Notes: generated by a model not told the origin, from the sequence alone. Shown: positions 22,045 through 32,590, counted from the first letter of the stretch. The stretch is 64,000 nt of DNA from Symbiodinium natans (GCA_905221605.1 CAJNDS010002298.1:181085-245084); one strand, 5' to 3'. Program-made: numbers and translations.

Positions 22045-23867
22045 CTAGGTATCGTCCAAACGGCCAGGCCCACCTCCTGAAGGCATCTGTTTTGAGCTTT
22101 GCACCTTTTGCAGCTGCACCTTGTCAGACAGGAGTGGCGCTTGCAAAGCTTCAGCCGCGCCGTGCGACGAAGCAACTTTACATGCTTCATTCACAAAAAC
22201 GAGCAACAACTGTCCTCGCTCAATCCTACTCGGTCTAGCTATCACTCAAAATAGCAGGCGCTGGGACTCTGAGCAACCAGCGGCTCGTTTCTGAAACTCG
22301 CGCATCATCACTGATGTTACGGTGGCCTTGACAATTGCCATCCAAGAAGACCCATTCAGTCGGCGGGTGATTATACTTCACGTCATTCTCTGTTTGCACC
22401 TTTGCCAACCCGTTCCTGTACGCAAGCAGTCGGACTTGGTCAACTAACTGTTTTCTTCAGTTCCTTAGCAAAAACAAGGAGAACCACATGGCCCCGACGC
22501 GTCTAAGATCCCGGCCTGCATGCTGTCCCAAATTGGTAGGAAGAAAAAGTTCCGGGCCTTACAACTTGTTTTCGGTGATATCCAGTGCTCTGCCCAAGAG
22601 AGCTGCAGCCAAGGCCCTGGCTTGGAAAAACATGTCCAGTCGAACATCTGTGTGCCCCCTTGCAACCTCGATGAACCTCCAATCCTTGGACTAGCAGACA
22701 GCGTTGGTTCAGCTTGGGAGATTCTCATGACTTACTCTCCGAGAAAGCTCAGGCCGAGTCATAGATAAGCCGTTTGCCGTAGCGGAAGCCATCCAAAGTA
22801 TCAGCCACCACTCGGGCGACACGGCGAACATCGCCAGGTTGTTGGTGACAAATCTGTGATACTGCAGCTTTGTCACCTGTGGGGGGAAGCACGCTGACCT
22901 GGTACTTGATGGTGTCACCCACGGCACCCAGGGCGGTTCCAGTGTCAAGGCCGAAACCTACGTCACACTTGAGCTTTGTGGCAAACTTTGTGCTGCTTGA
23001 TGCACTTGGTCCTTCTGCCTCTTCTTTGGAGGTCACGAAGGCCGAGGTGCAGAACGGCATCCACTGGGGATATGCGTTCACATCGGAAACCATCTGGAAC
23101 GCAGTCTCGATGGGCACAGAGACATTTCGCTGAATTGCCAGGCAGCGGGCCAACCGATCCTGTGCAGCCATCGTAGTGAACTCGTGCACGTCCTCCGGCT
23201 CGTCTAGATCCACGTGTGTGAGTAAGGGGCCATCCAAGGAGCTCCGTCTCAAGTGCAGATTGCCGCGCCGGAGTCCAAGCTCCCGCTCAATGCGATGCTG
23301 CTCATCTTCTATTCGTGCGAGGACAGATTGCACATCTTTCTCTCGGACAGCAATGAGCGGCAGTCCGTCCTCTGCCTTCTTATCTGCCAGTCCTGGTGCC
23401 TGAGAATGGTCTGCAAAGAGGCCCAGGCGAACTTGGGTCCCAAAAAGGCGAATCTGCAACTGCGACAGCATGAACTGTGCAATGCACAAGATGCGTTGGA
23501 GCGCATACCGGTATACCTCTGCTTCCACCAAGTCAGGAACCAGTATTGCCTGAACCTCCGGCTCCTCAAGCAAGGCCTCGACAAGCTCATCGATGGCCTG
23601 GCATGCCAACACATATCGACACATCAAACAAATCACCACATTGCGAAAGCTATGCCGCTATGCAGCGATGCGGGAGACCTGCTCGTTCACAGAAAAACGG
23701 TGCTCAAAGTTTTCCAGGTCGGCAACCTGCAACTGCCAGGGACCTATGTCTGACCACCTGTGTTCGCTTGCGGAATCTTGCGGATGCACGTTTCGACGGT
23801 TCTGCTTCGACTGTTCTGCAGGCATTTCTTGACGTATCTGGAGCGCCTCTTGCAGAACACGTTCCAT
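22045..23867 (-). CDS. COQ10/START-like (SRPBCC) protein, five exons
   Basis: Model: 23867-23727, 23657-22761, 22684-22622, 22557-22516, 22209-22045, giving 435 residues from an ATG at 23867. Every junction is phase 0. Residues 1 to about 215 are a helical N-terminal region (ELVEALLEEPEVQAILVPDL; later EHRIERELG). The SRPBCC/COQ10 fold starts about residue 225 with RNVSVPIETAFQMVSDVNAY then PQWMPFC. It continues through GFRYGKRLIY|DWRF, DMFFQ|ARNFFFLPIWDSMQ and LLLVFVNEACKVA; each of these lies across or beside a splice site and matches the family order. COQ10-type proteins bind ubiquinone or other hydrophobic ligands. Introns: 69 bases (GT), 76 (GA), 64 (GC), 306 (GC). The first removes an in-frame TAG at 23658-23660. 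The long N-terminal region is not part of standard mitochondrial COQ10, so the exact role and compartment are open. The weakest part is the junction at 23658-23726. Confidence 0.8.
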
Positions 23868-24953
23868 CGGCAATTGCCTCAGTTGGCTATGGCCAGACGG
23901 AGCATCTGAGTAAGCATGACGTGCAACAGTGAATGGACAGGACTGTAAGGTGTGAGCTCGAGTCGTAAGTGCAGAGAATGCCCAAGTATGAAAACCTGAC
24001 AGGTGTGCGAACTGTGGCTTTCTTGCAAATCATGATGAAGCACCCGCACTCCGCAGACACTCAGCAGACACTCAGCGTCTGCAAAATCCGGGCAAATTCT
24101 TGGTGGCAGGCTTGCAGGTGCCTGCCAGGAAATCCGTGCAAACCCTTTCGGACACTTTCAAAGCCTGCATTCCGGTGACGTGTCTGCCATGGGTAGACTG
24201 CCTACTTGCAGCATGGCCAACGAAAGATCTGCGAGCTCCAATGTTAGAACATATGTTCGGGCACGACATGCAACTGCATTGAAGCGTCATTGCAGTCTTC
24301 ACCTGGAAAGCCTTAGCAAAGCTTCGAAGCATTGACACCGCTAATGTTTGCTTCGCTCGCTGACTCGATTCTCCCCGCCAGTGTGCCGACCCCCTTTCAC
24401 TGCGCACGGGTCGGGAAGTGCCTACCTCCCTCTTCGGAAGCAATTCGTTTTACCCACGGTTTTTGGATGGTTTTCTGCACCCATTCACATATATGGGCTC
24501 TGTGCGCGATTTCGAGGCAACTCACGTGGCTTTGAACACGCACTGGGCGAGCATCATCGGGCCCTGCTTTGAAAGAATCGCTTGCCTTCTTGACTCAACT
24601 GCAAAAAGCAAGGCCGAAAACGGCAAGAAAAGCAATGACAACCACCCTCAAGGAATGAACCATGTGTGGCCGCGCCAAACTGAACTCACGACTGACAAAG
24701 ACGACGCAAAACACAGCTAGATCCTTTCTCATCTCGAGACTGGCTGGTGGTCAGGCATGCTGACTTTCAGATTGTCGGAGCCTCGTTTCAAAGCGCAGTG
24801 CTTCAAGCATGGGATATGTTCCTGATCTGCCAAGGCTGATTGGGAAGGTGCGTGCTGTTTGCTTTGTGATTCGCTCGTCAGCAATCACAGCTTCAAGGTC
24901 CTCTCACTGCGCTTTGTGGCTCAGGTGTGAGATGCATCTAGCTTCGAGAGTCC

Positions 24954-25087
24954 AGTGGGATGGGCCACGCAGAGAAGGCGCTATGCCAGTGGCAGATCGC
25001 CTTGCCCACGCCATCGAACAAGTGGGATGGGCCACGCAGAGAAGGCTCTATGTCAGTGACAGATCGCCTTATCCACGCCATCGAACA
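24954..25087. repeat. 67-bp tandem duplication (two diverged copies)
   Basis: Copies at 24954-25020 and 25021-25087 both begin AGTGGGATGGGCCACGCAGA and end CGCCATCGAACA, and differ at several positions. The period is 67, not a multiple of three. It lies between the HECT and COQ10-like genes. No function seen. Confidence 0.9.
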
Positions 25088-25329
25088 TCTGAGAAGCCGA
25101 GGCAGGTTCTACATGTGCACTCTGCTCCTGATGAAAGTCCTCTTTCATGCTGATGGAGCAACTATGGTAGCATCGGCATGCCTTTAAGAAATATTTGAGT
25201 GTTTGTGTCTGCAAGTCCATAAGTGGACTGGTACTTGTGTGTTCAAGCAGGGGAACGACTGAGGCTTTCACTCAAGGCCTGTCTTAGTATCTCGGGAAAA
25301 CTTGTCCTAAGCCGCCTCTCACACTGATC

Positions 25330-27171
25330 TTATTCATCTGCTTCTGGTTGACCAGCCCCTTCGTCGAAGTGAGCCCGTCCTAGCCGCAGCATCTGCGTCA
25401 TCTTGTGACGGCAGGTGTCGAAGTCCTCGTAGGAGGGCATGTCCAACGTGCAAATGCATGTGTGAGCCACCGGCAGGGCTTGCTTGGAAAGGTGGCTGGC
25501 TCCAGCAAGCGTGAAGGAATGCTTCGCGCCATTGAAGCCCACCAGCTCGCTGAAGCCCCCCACAGGCACGCGCGCGCTTCCTGTTACGAACTGCAGGAGC
25601 TGGGACAGCAATACCTCCTCAGAGGCTGACCAGCCCCTGACGACCCGCCAAAACCAAACCACAACGTCACTGTGCTTGTTTAGGCCATGGGTGTAAGCGG
25701 TGTGCTTCTCCCAATCGTCTACCGAGAGCTTGCCGCCCAAGCCGGAGAGCAGCTGTGCGATTTCAACCGGGGTCAACAACCCGTGCATCTCCTGCCGCAG
25801 ATCTTCTGGGAGAACTTTGCTCACACCCCTAGCCATTGCCTGAATCTGAGGCGTGATGCCCTTGTAAAGCCTCCAGTCCGTCAGCTTCTCGACGAAGGCC
25901 TGCTTATTTTCGTCCGTGACAACGTTCACGGCGTGCTCGCCGTCCTCCCACAATGCCACCTCAGCTGATCCAACTTTGGGAAACGGCCTTACGTCGCATG
26001 CCCGATCTTCTCCATCCAGGCGATGCTGTATGTAAACCACAGGCGGCAGAGGTGGTGGCAGATCTTCCATGCGCACGTCTGCCTTCTTCTCCTTCTTGTC
26101 CTGACGCACTACCTTCCCTTCCTCCCCCTCTTCGCTCTTTTCCACAGGCTTTTCCACGGGTTCTTCTGCTCCAAGCGGGTCAGAGAAGACAAGATCGACA
26201 CCGAGCTGGTCGATGGGATTAGCGAGAAGCCACTGCACCTTGTGACGGAACAGCTCCTCGTCCATGTCGGCAAGCGTAGCTGTCAGCCGATCGGAAGGAA
26301 ACCCAAACAGCAAGGCACAGACGTGGGGATGAAGCGGGAGGTCAAGTGTGCAGTTCTGCCACAGTGCAAGACCTACCAAGCATCCGAGAACCTCGAAGTC
26401 CATCTGCCAGCCTTTGTTGAGGAAGGGCGCCGCAGCATCTGGCCAGAAGGTTTGCCTTTGGTCATAACTTCTGAGAAGCCTCAACCTGGGTTCGAGATAC
26501 ACATCTCTTGCCACCAGGTCCATCCACTCTCGCGCCACGGCACTTCCGACACCTTGCTCGCCTCGGAAGCGCACCTCGAACTCGCCGCAAATGTCGGGAC
26601 TGCCGATCCCGATCTTCTGTGTGAACTGGTGGCGGAGAGCTTCGAGCTGCTTCTCGGCTGAAAGCCAGCGGTCTGACTCAACAAAGGCCTCAGATTCGAG
26701 CACAACATGCAGAATCCAAAGGAGCGCAGACCAGCTGTGAGACCTCTAAGACCGGGGCCAACGGCGGCTCTGCCAGATCTCCGTCCGTGGAGGTCGCCTG
26801 CTGCGTGCGATGATGACGCACCTCCAGTCTTGAAGTCTGAACAGGGCCCCGTGCTGATATTCTCTGAGCTCAACTTGCTGGCCAAGTTGCCAGCCGGCGT
26901 GTCAGCCACACACGCTTCTCTGGCACACTCATCCGTTGAAGTAGCTTCTCCAACTCGTCGGTGGCCTCGCCGTGCGCAGAGAGCGCCTCCAAGAGACTCC
27001 ACGCCTGACAAAGTTGACAAATCCCGCAACTCTACTGGTAGGAGCCACTGTGCACGGTAAGACATAGGAAGGGAGGTCTGGCTGAATGCTCGCCAGGCAA
27101 GATGCAGGAATGATGCTGTGTGTTCCCCGGACACGACTCGGGCAAAGCGCCGAGTGAAGATCACAGTCTGC
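25330..27171 (-). CDS. HECT-type E3 ubiquitin ligase (C-terminal HECT domain)
   Basis: The main exon runs from a splice acceptor near 26737 to the TGA at 25330 and contains nearly a whole HECT domain. The N-lobe is recognisable from FEVRFRGEQGVGSAVAREWM and DFEVLGCLVGLALWQNCTLD. The C-lobe ends with GASHLSKQALPVAHTCICTL then DMPSYEDF; the Cys of HTC is the catalytic thioester residue (about residue 416 when counted from a GTG at 26703, which is not a real start). An acidic/Lys insert (EEPVEKPVEKSEEGEEGK) interrupts the N-lobe. Upstream coding-like exons lie at about 26886-27004 (LEALSAHGEATDELEKLLQR) and about 27040-27171 (TVIFTRRFARVVSGEHTASF); their joints are ambiguous. HECT ligases take ubiquitin from an E2 onto the Cys before passing it to substrate. 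Substrate-binding domains would be further upstream and are not identified. Confidence 0.88.
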
Positions 27172-27589
27172 ATCCGGTTTTCTTCAGTTTCCCTAACCCC
27201 CTCCCTGAGTTCGCAAGGGCCCCTTCCCCCCACCCCTGCCTTTCCACTCCTCTGACCCCAGCTGGAACCCAAACTCTTTCGACCCAAACTCTTTCGGCCA
27301 CCTGTACAGATACTTCTCACTGGCTTGCGCAGGGCTTGAGCCATCACCCTCGAGAACGAACATTTATAAACAGTCGCCCTCCAAGCGAGCTCATGCTTGC
27401 GTCTGTCCGGGGTTTAAACTTTTTAAGGGTGGTGCAGGACTCGAGATGGTTTTTGACACGGCTTGGGGGCTCGCTTCTCTTGTGACTGCTCGCACCCGTG
27501 CCGGCCAACGAAAAGTGAACATTGGCAGCGGCCCCACGACCAGGGGTGATGATATGCTTGCCCCCAAGATTACAAACGAAGCCCAGATG

Positions 27590-28260
27590 AGGACTTCTGA
27601 GGGTGTGGCTTCATGATGCAAAAGTCAAACTTCATTACGACTAGGGCACAGGAAGGATTTCACAGGGTGTGGTCTGTAATATAAAGTTCTAATTCGTGTT
27701 AATTACGAATGAGGCTTCGAAGAGGATGTCTTTGGGATGTGGCCTCTTACAGTAATATGACTGTTGGAACTGGGTTTAAGTACGAACGAAGCTCAGATGA
27801 GGAAACCTTAAGGTGTAGCCCTTGTCATACACAATTCTACTGACATTTAATGATAATGAAGAGGCCCCAGATGAGGATTTCATAGGGTGTGTGGCCTTGA
27901 AATCCAATTGTAAGTAGATCTAAGTACGAATGAGGCTTAGAAGATGATATCTTAGTGTGTGTGTGTGGCCTATTGGTATAAAACTGTTTGTTTACCTGCG
28001 AACTAAGCCCAGATGAGAATTTCTCAGGGTGTGGGCTTCTCAAATACAATCAGTTTTTTGAAAAAAAACAGCTCTCATGATGTGTTGTTACGAGAAGGCA
28101 CCGGGAAGAGCACTCATAGGGTATAGCCTTTCAATATAACAGCCAAAAAGAGAATTCATTTCAGTGTGGTCTTTGCATTTAGATCTCTGATATACCTTGT
28201 TGCGAATGAGGCCAGAGGATTTTATCAAAGGAAGATCTCTAAGGGTGTGCCCTGCAAAAT
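27590..28260. repeat. Degenerate ~71-bp tandem repeat, about ten units
   Basis: A unit of roughly TACGAATGAGGCYCAGATGA, then GGATTTCTNAGGGTGTGGCC, then an AT-rich tail recurs about ten times. Anchors resembling AGGGTGTGG sit near 27600, 27665, 27735, 27811, 27884, 27953, 28026, 28118, 28162 and 28241; spacing is mostly 65-79 bases. Copies are diverged. It fills the space between the HECT gene and the PA/TPR gene and has no long open frame. Confidence 0.8.
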
Positions 28261-28279
28261 ACATTTCGATAAAACTAAA

Positions 28280-28461
28280 CGGGAACTGATGTGGCCGAAA
28301 AGCTTTCCGACATAGATCGTGGGAGGGGGGGATCGTGCCGTGCGCTTCGATTGCTGCGATTGCTTCAACTTGTCAACAGCCGATTCCTGGGCGACATCGG
28401 CAATGCGCCCACCAGCCAGCGGCCACGGCGGCGGAGAGGGGGAAGTGGTAGACGTCAACAC
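28280..28461 (-). CDS. Candidate downstream exon of the PA-domain gene
   Basis: A minus-strand segment with protein character: Pro/Ser-rich start (SPSPPPWPLAGGRIADVAQE) then KLKQSQQSKRTARSPPPTIY and VGKLFG. It lies on the same strand just beyond the AT-rich sequence that follows the PA exon's probable GC donor (28627), so it may be the next exon. The junction was not resolved. Confidence 0.3.
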
Positions 28462-28521
28462 CGACCTGGGTGGCTGTGGAGGACTGGGTGCCGGGGTCTA
28501 CTCGGCCTTTCCGAGTCTTTC

Positions 28522-29298
28522 CTAGCACTTCACTTCAATTTCACTAACATGATTAATGTTATTTATATTGTAAGTATTAACAGGAACAAAATCATCAATA
28601 TTATTCATATTATTCGAGCGCTCAGGCCTGACGATGACCACCTCGGAGTCCCGCGATCTCGTGCCCAGGCTCGCGCCATCCTTGCCGCTGATCATGAAGG
28701 CCGGTATTGAAGGCAGCTTCTCCCCGAAAAGTCCCATCCGGAAGGGCTCCATGGCATCGAGGTCGTTGAAGACAATGACCGCGGAAGCGCCTGCTTGCTC
28801 GGCAGAGGACACGGCCTGTGCCCAGTTGTGAACTTTCTGGCTGGAACGAATCGATCGCCTGGACATGAGGACAGCCTTATTTTTCATCCTGTTGTCCAGG
28901 AGGTATTCGGCAGAACCCACGGGGAAGCCGTCGAGCTCGTGGAAAAGCAGCAACCTCTGGGCGGCAACTGTCTGCCATCCCGGAGGTGAGCCGTACGCTT
29001 CAGCCGCTTCGGGCCCTGATGAGGACTCTGCGGCCGTTGCGTGCGTTGCAAGTCCACTTGCCGAATCCATCTCGGCCAGAACGTTCCGGTTCCAGGCTGC
29101 TGGAACTGCTGCGTAGCTATGTCTTTTCTCGGTGTCGTCTGGCTCAGAGCCCGACTCCACTGAATGGACCGTGGCTTGTTCTGCCAGGAGGCTGGCCTTC
29201 GATTCAAAATTCGCAAGGGTGACAAGATCTGGTACATGGGCGCGGTCAACTGTGGGGCAAGCCTCAGGTGCAGAACTGGTGCAGACTCGGAACAGCAC
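28522..29298 (-). CDS. PA (protease-associated) domain reading frame
   Basis: The open frame begins at a GTG (29298), not a usable start, so it must be spliced to or fused with something upstream. A PA domain spans roughly the second half: KAVLMSRRSI, then WAQAVSSAEQAGASAVIVFN and EKLPSIPAFMISGKDGASLG, matching the family's V-x-R-(x)n-K-x-x-A-x-x-A-G-A-x-x-V-I-(I/V)-(Y/F)-N ... (I/V)-P ... (M/I)-I-S pattern. PA domains usually sit beside proteases or in sorting receptors as lid or binding modules. The coding look ends at about 28628 (VVIV), where AG|GCCTGAG is a likely GC donor; beyond it the frame is AT-rich Asn/Ile sequence. The frame is identical to that of the upstream TPR open frame, separated by one TAA at 29314-29316. 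A GC-AG intron 29197-29319 (123 bases) would remove that stop and fuse the two. Confidence 0.7.
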   Translation of the reverse strand: MLFRVCTSSAPEACPTVDRAHVPDLVTLANFESKASLLAEQATVHSVESGSEPDDTEKRHSYAAVPAAWNRNVLAEMDSASGLATHATAAESSSGPEAAEAYGSPPGWQTVAAQRLLLFHELDGFPVGSAEYLLDNRMKNKAVLMSRRSIRSSQKVHNWAQAVSSAEQAGASAVIVFNDLDAMEPFRMGLFGEKLPSIPAFMISGKDGASLGTRSRDSEVVIVRPERSNNMNNIDDFVPVNTYNINNINHVSEIEVKC

Positions 29299-29313
29299 AA
29301 CTACTTGCAGACA

Positions 29314-31527
29314 TTAGGCATCACTAGTATCGAACATGTATCGAACGCTCTGACCGTGCAGCACAGGAGCAAGCTCCTGAAAAAGCTCATGGTGAAACTC
29401 AGCCCAGGATGGTACCAGGTCATCTTCATGACCTGCAAAAAGATTCTGGGCAATCACGCCTTCGACCATCTCAGGCTCTCCCTGTCCGAAGATGGGAGTC
29501 TCTTCTGACATGTCTTGCATGTCCGATGAAGCACTGGAGGCCATTTGGATGTCGCCGTCGTGCTCGCTGGGCAGAGCATCGCTGGCCAAAGCATGCGCCA
29601 AGGATCGCGCGGCACATCGGATGCCGGCCCTTGCCACCGGGCACTTTGCGTCAAACAGGCAGTGTAGCAAATCCAGTGCAGCCATGTTCGTGCATGCTGC
29701 AAGAGACAGTTTGCTCAGCAAAGGAACTCCCAGCCACAGGCCGCGCAATAGTCGCGACTGGCCATCACCATCTGGATCCGCCTTTGCCAGAGCCTTGAGA
29801 GCTCGGCAGGCATAAACAGTGAAAAGAGCATCACCTTCAATGAACAGGAATAAGTAGCCCAGAGAGTTCATGAGCCACTCTCCAAGCCTTTGGGGTGGAG
29901 GTGGCGGTGGATCTGGGATCCAGCGCAAAAGGGTCGGAATCCCAGCGGAGGAGGCGGCACTCAGGATACTAGCAAGGTTTGGGTCGTTGGCAAGGATCCT
30001 CGACAAGTCAGCCGTCGGACCCCGACTAAAGCTCGAAGCGGCTGGACCAGATGCTGGACCAGCAGCATCTCCCGAAGGCACCGGTGGCGCCGGCAGCCAC
30101 GGTGCTGATGTGATATTCTCCGCGACCGGCACATTCGGGTCGCCAGCTGCTGCCACAGCAGCGGCGGCAAACCGCATTTGCTGGCGCCAGGCCCTGAGCG
30201 GTTGCCGACTCATCTGTGCAGCTCGCCACCATGGGACGTTGTTCGCCCGAGCGGCTTCCCATGTTTCCTCTGTAGCTTCCTCCATTGGCTCGTCCTCGAC
30301 TTGTTCAAAAAAGTCGTCATCCTCATCAGTACCGAAATCATCGCCGAAGAGATGAGGCGCAATGAAAAAGTCAACCTTTGCTTGGGTCTTCATCACTGCT
30401 GCTGCCACTCCCGGCATCTGAAGGAGAGCAACGAGCCCAAGCGGGGTGGCGTGATAGTCTCGAACAGACAATGTAAGCCACTGACAAAGCTGAACTGTGT
30501 CTGGCCAATTTTCGCACTCAAACTGGATCAAAGCCATAGGCTTCCCGATTTCGAAGAGCCTTTCTAGATAACAAGCAGCGGCCTTCCAAGGAACTGCGCA
30601 GCTGCATCCGAAGACCTCATCCACCTCACGCTCTGGCTCAGGTCTTGCATCGACCAGCCAGCGCAACAAGCCTCCCAAGAGCTGCCGTACTGCAAGCCTC
30701 CGCAGCCCCTCATCGGCATTCGGACATGTCGCGAGCATGATCAGGGCACTACCTGCATGCTTGGCAAGACCATGGTGGATCTGCCAGCCGATCCTCAAAG
30801 CGAGACTCAGGCCTTCTACTATACTTCTGGCATTCTTCAACTTTGTCGAGAAGGATTTCGGTGCGCCAGACACTAGCTGCGCGCACGCATGGACAATCTG
30901 TTCATAAGCATCGCAGAGGCGGGGCGAGTCGAACAACACCGATGTATTTACGTGCAGAGTCTGGGCCAGCAATGAAAGCTGCGCATCCAGCACCTCTGCA
31001 TTGCTTTCAACGAAGGTATCAGTGGTTCTCTGAGGGTCCTCAAGAGTTCTGAAAAGATTTTCAAGGCCCAGTCTTGCTGCGAAGACCAGCTCCTTGAACT
31101 GCTGCAGGATGTTCGGTGGTGGCTCCGCTTGGACGGCCGAGAGTTGCTGTTTTAGCTCCTCATGGCTGGGTTCGAGGGTCAAGCCGGTCTGGAAGCTGGC
31201 AGCGGCATCAGCTGCTCTTCCCAATGCAATCTCAGCCTTCCCTTTCACCAGCCAGCCCTCAAGGCACTTGTTGTCCAGGGAGACGCAGGTCTCTGCATCA
31301 TCGAGTGCTTCAATGTGCCTATTGCACTCGTTGTGGGCCTGTGCACGGGCCAGATACAGAGTTGCATCTGGAGGATTGAGAAGGACGGCTTCACCAAGCA
31401 GAGCGAGAGCTTGATCTGCGCTGTCTGCCGAGCGTGCTCTCTCTGCCAGACTTTGAGACTCAATAGCTGCTTCAGGCGAAGGATGGTTTCCTCTGCCAGG
31501 GTCAAAGTTGAAAGATCTTGAACCCAT
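29314..31527 (-). CDS. TPR-repeat protein, 737-codon uninterrupted exon
   Basis: ATG at 31527 directly follows an AG (AAACAG|ATG), a possible cis- or spliced-leader trans-splice acceptor. Residues about 20-135 form two to three tetratricopeptide repeats (DATLYLARAQAHNECNRHIE, ALDDAETCVSLDNKCLEGWL, GRAADAAASFQTGLTLEPSH), like the Hop/UNC-45 type. However, the usual carboxylate-clamp Asn and Lys/Arg positions (Y-x-N-R-A, K-G-x-x-R-x-G) are YLARA and EGWLVKG here, so Hsp70/Hsp90 C-terminal binding is doubtful. Residues about 140-737 are helical, possibly armadillo/HEAT-like, with an acidic run (FGTDEDDDFFEQVEDEPMEE), a Pro/Ala/Gly-rich linker and a helical C-terminal third. The frame ends at a TAA (29314-29316) and reopens in the same frame as the PA domain. 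Likely a scaffold or co-chaperone-like adaptor; partner unknown. Confidence 0.8.
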   Translation of the reverse strand: MGSRSFNFDPGRGNHPSPEAAIESQSLAERARSADSADQALALLGEAVLLNPPDATLYLARAQAHNECNRHIEALDDAETCVSLDNKCLEGWLVKGKAEIALGRAADAAASFQTGLTLEPSHEELKQQLSAVQAEPPPNILQQFKELVFAARLGLENLFRTLEDPQRTTDTFVESNAEVLDAQLSLLAQTLHVNTSVLFDSPRLCDAYEQIVHACAQLVSGAPKSFSTKLKNARSIVEGLSLALRIGWQIHHGLAKHAGSALIMLATCPNADEGLRRLAVRQLLGGLLRWLVDARPEPEREVDEVFGCSCAVPWKAAACYLERLFEIGKPMALIQFECENWPDTVQLCQWLTLSVRDYHATPLGLVALLQMPGVAAAVMKTQAKVDFFIAPHLFGDDFGTDEDDDFFEQVEDEPMEEATEETWEAARANNVPWWRAAQMSRQPLRAWRQQMRFAAAAVAAAGDPNVPVAENITSAPWLPAPPVPSGDAAGPASGPAASSFSRGPTADLSRILANDPNLASILSAASSAGIPTLLRWIPDPPPPPPQRLGEWLMNSLGYLFLFIEGDALFTVYACRALKALAKADPDGDGQSRLLRGLWLGVPLLSKLSLAACTNMAALDLLHCLFDAKCPVARAGIRCAARSLAHALASDALPSEHDGDIQMASSASSDMQDMSEETPIFGQGEPEMVEGVIAQNLFAGHEDDLVPSWAEFHHELFQELAPVLHGQSVRYMFDTSDA

Positions 31528-32052
31528 CTGTTTATGATGCTCATTCGTTCTCAGGCGCCTCCTATTTTAAGCTCAGGCTGCTGATTAGCATCTCGTCATC
31601 CTTATAGTTGGTTCTTGCTGCAACAGACCCTCAGATATGATATGTTTGTAGCTTCTCTCCACTGCTCCCTCCCCACTTCCCCTTGTTCCCCATGGGCCAA
31701 CACCCAAAAAACCCGGTAGGTCCTGGGTAGAGAGGAACCATCAGCAAGTGCCCATAATCGGGCGGGCGCCGTGAGAGGCGTCCCCGCCGCACGAAGCGCA
31801 GAATCAGTGCTCCCAGGCGGCCGAGCGATTTCGCCCAGCAGCCCACTTTGCGGCACAGCCACAAGGCGGAGAGGGTAGTGCTCAGACCGACCAATCTGGA
31901 CAAGATCACTTGGGGCTCGCGGAACCAGGGCATGGCGCCATGAGGAAAGCTTGTTTCCTTGACGAACGTCCTCACGAAGGCTGTGTGTGTGTGATAGAGT
32001 GCTATGCCGGTGATTCCGGCAATTCATTCACGTCATGCATTTATAAAACTAT

Positions 32053-32590
32053 TTACAGTCCATGCTGGCTTGCTGGGATAATGAAGGTGTTGAAGCAGCA
32101 GTTGCTTGACTCTTTGTCCAACAGCTCTAGGTGAATGTGATTGAATTTGGCTGTCAGGGACATGAGAAAGCGTGAGGAAAGCGGGCGATTCATGTATACA
32201 TGTTCTGGAATCTTCAATCGCATCCTGCCACATGGCACATAGACATACATGGACCGCATGCAGCTGCCTGGCGAATGCCGCACTGACAAGATTTGAACAG
32301 ATGTATGCCTTTCAGAGGTGAGATCTTCCAGCAGCTGCAAGATCTGAGTCATCAACTCAAACTTCGTCACAACGACATGCGCTGCTACGAGACGAGTACT
32401 GGGCTCCGCTGCTGTGACATTCTGCTACTGGTGCCAGTCTTCAACGCTTGATCGAGTAAATACTCTTGGGTTACGTTGCGGTCGTGTCGCTGAGGTCCGT
32501 GCCATCAACGAGCAGTTTACAAGTAGCTGGCGCTGCATGCCGTCCAGGATCGGTGGCGCCTCCAGATCCTGCACAAAAGATGCCATCTCC
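32053..32590 (-). CDS. Candidate two-exon orphan gene end
   Basis: A first exon near 32525-32590 starts at an ATG (MASFVQDLEAPPILDGMQRQ) and meets a good GT donor (CTT|GTAAAC). A second, 32053-about 32380, reads TKFELMTQILQLLEDLTSER, then MRSMYVYVPCGRMRLKIPEH and RFLMSLTAKFNHIHLELLDK before a stop. Phase matching was not established. Mixed alpha/beta protein; family not recognised. Confidence 0.4.

Noticed and set aside
23658-23660. In-frame TAG splitting the COQ10-like gene, suggesting a pseudogene or recoding
   Set aside because: It lies at the very end of a 69-base GT-AG intron (23658-23726) whose removal keeps the frame.
27005-27035. Ultra-short 31-base GT-AG intron in the HECT gene
   Set aside because: A GC donor a few codons earlier gives a 49-base or a 94-base intron in the same phase, sizes like the others, so a 31-base intron is not required. 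The same reasoning removed a 26-base candidate at 4653-4678.
27325-27340. TGGCTCAAG on the minus strand upstream of the HECT exons, like the end of the dinoflagellate spliced leader
   Set aside because: Only nine bases match the 22-base leader, which is expected by chance in 64 kb. CCGTAGCC near 13003 was rejected for the same reason.
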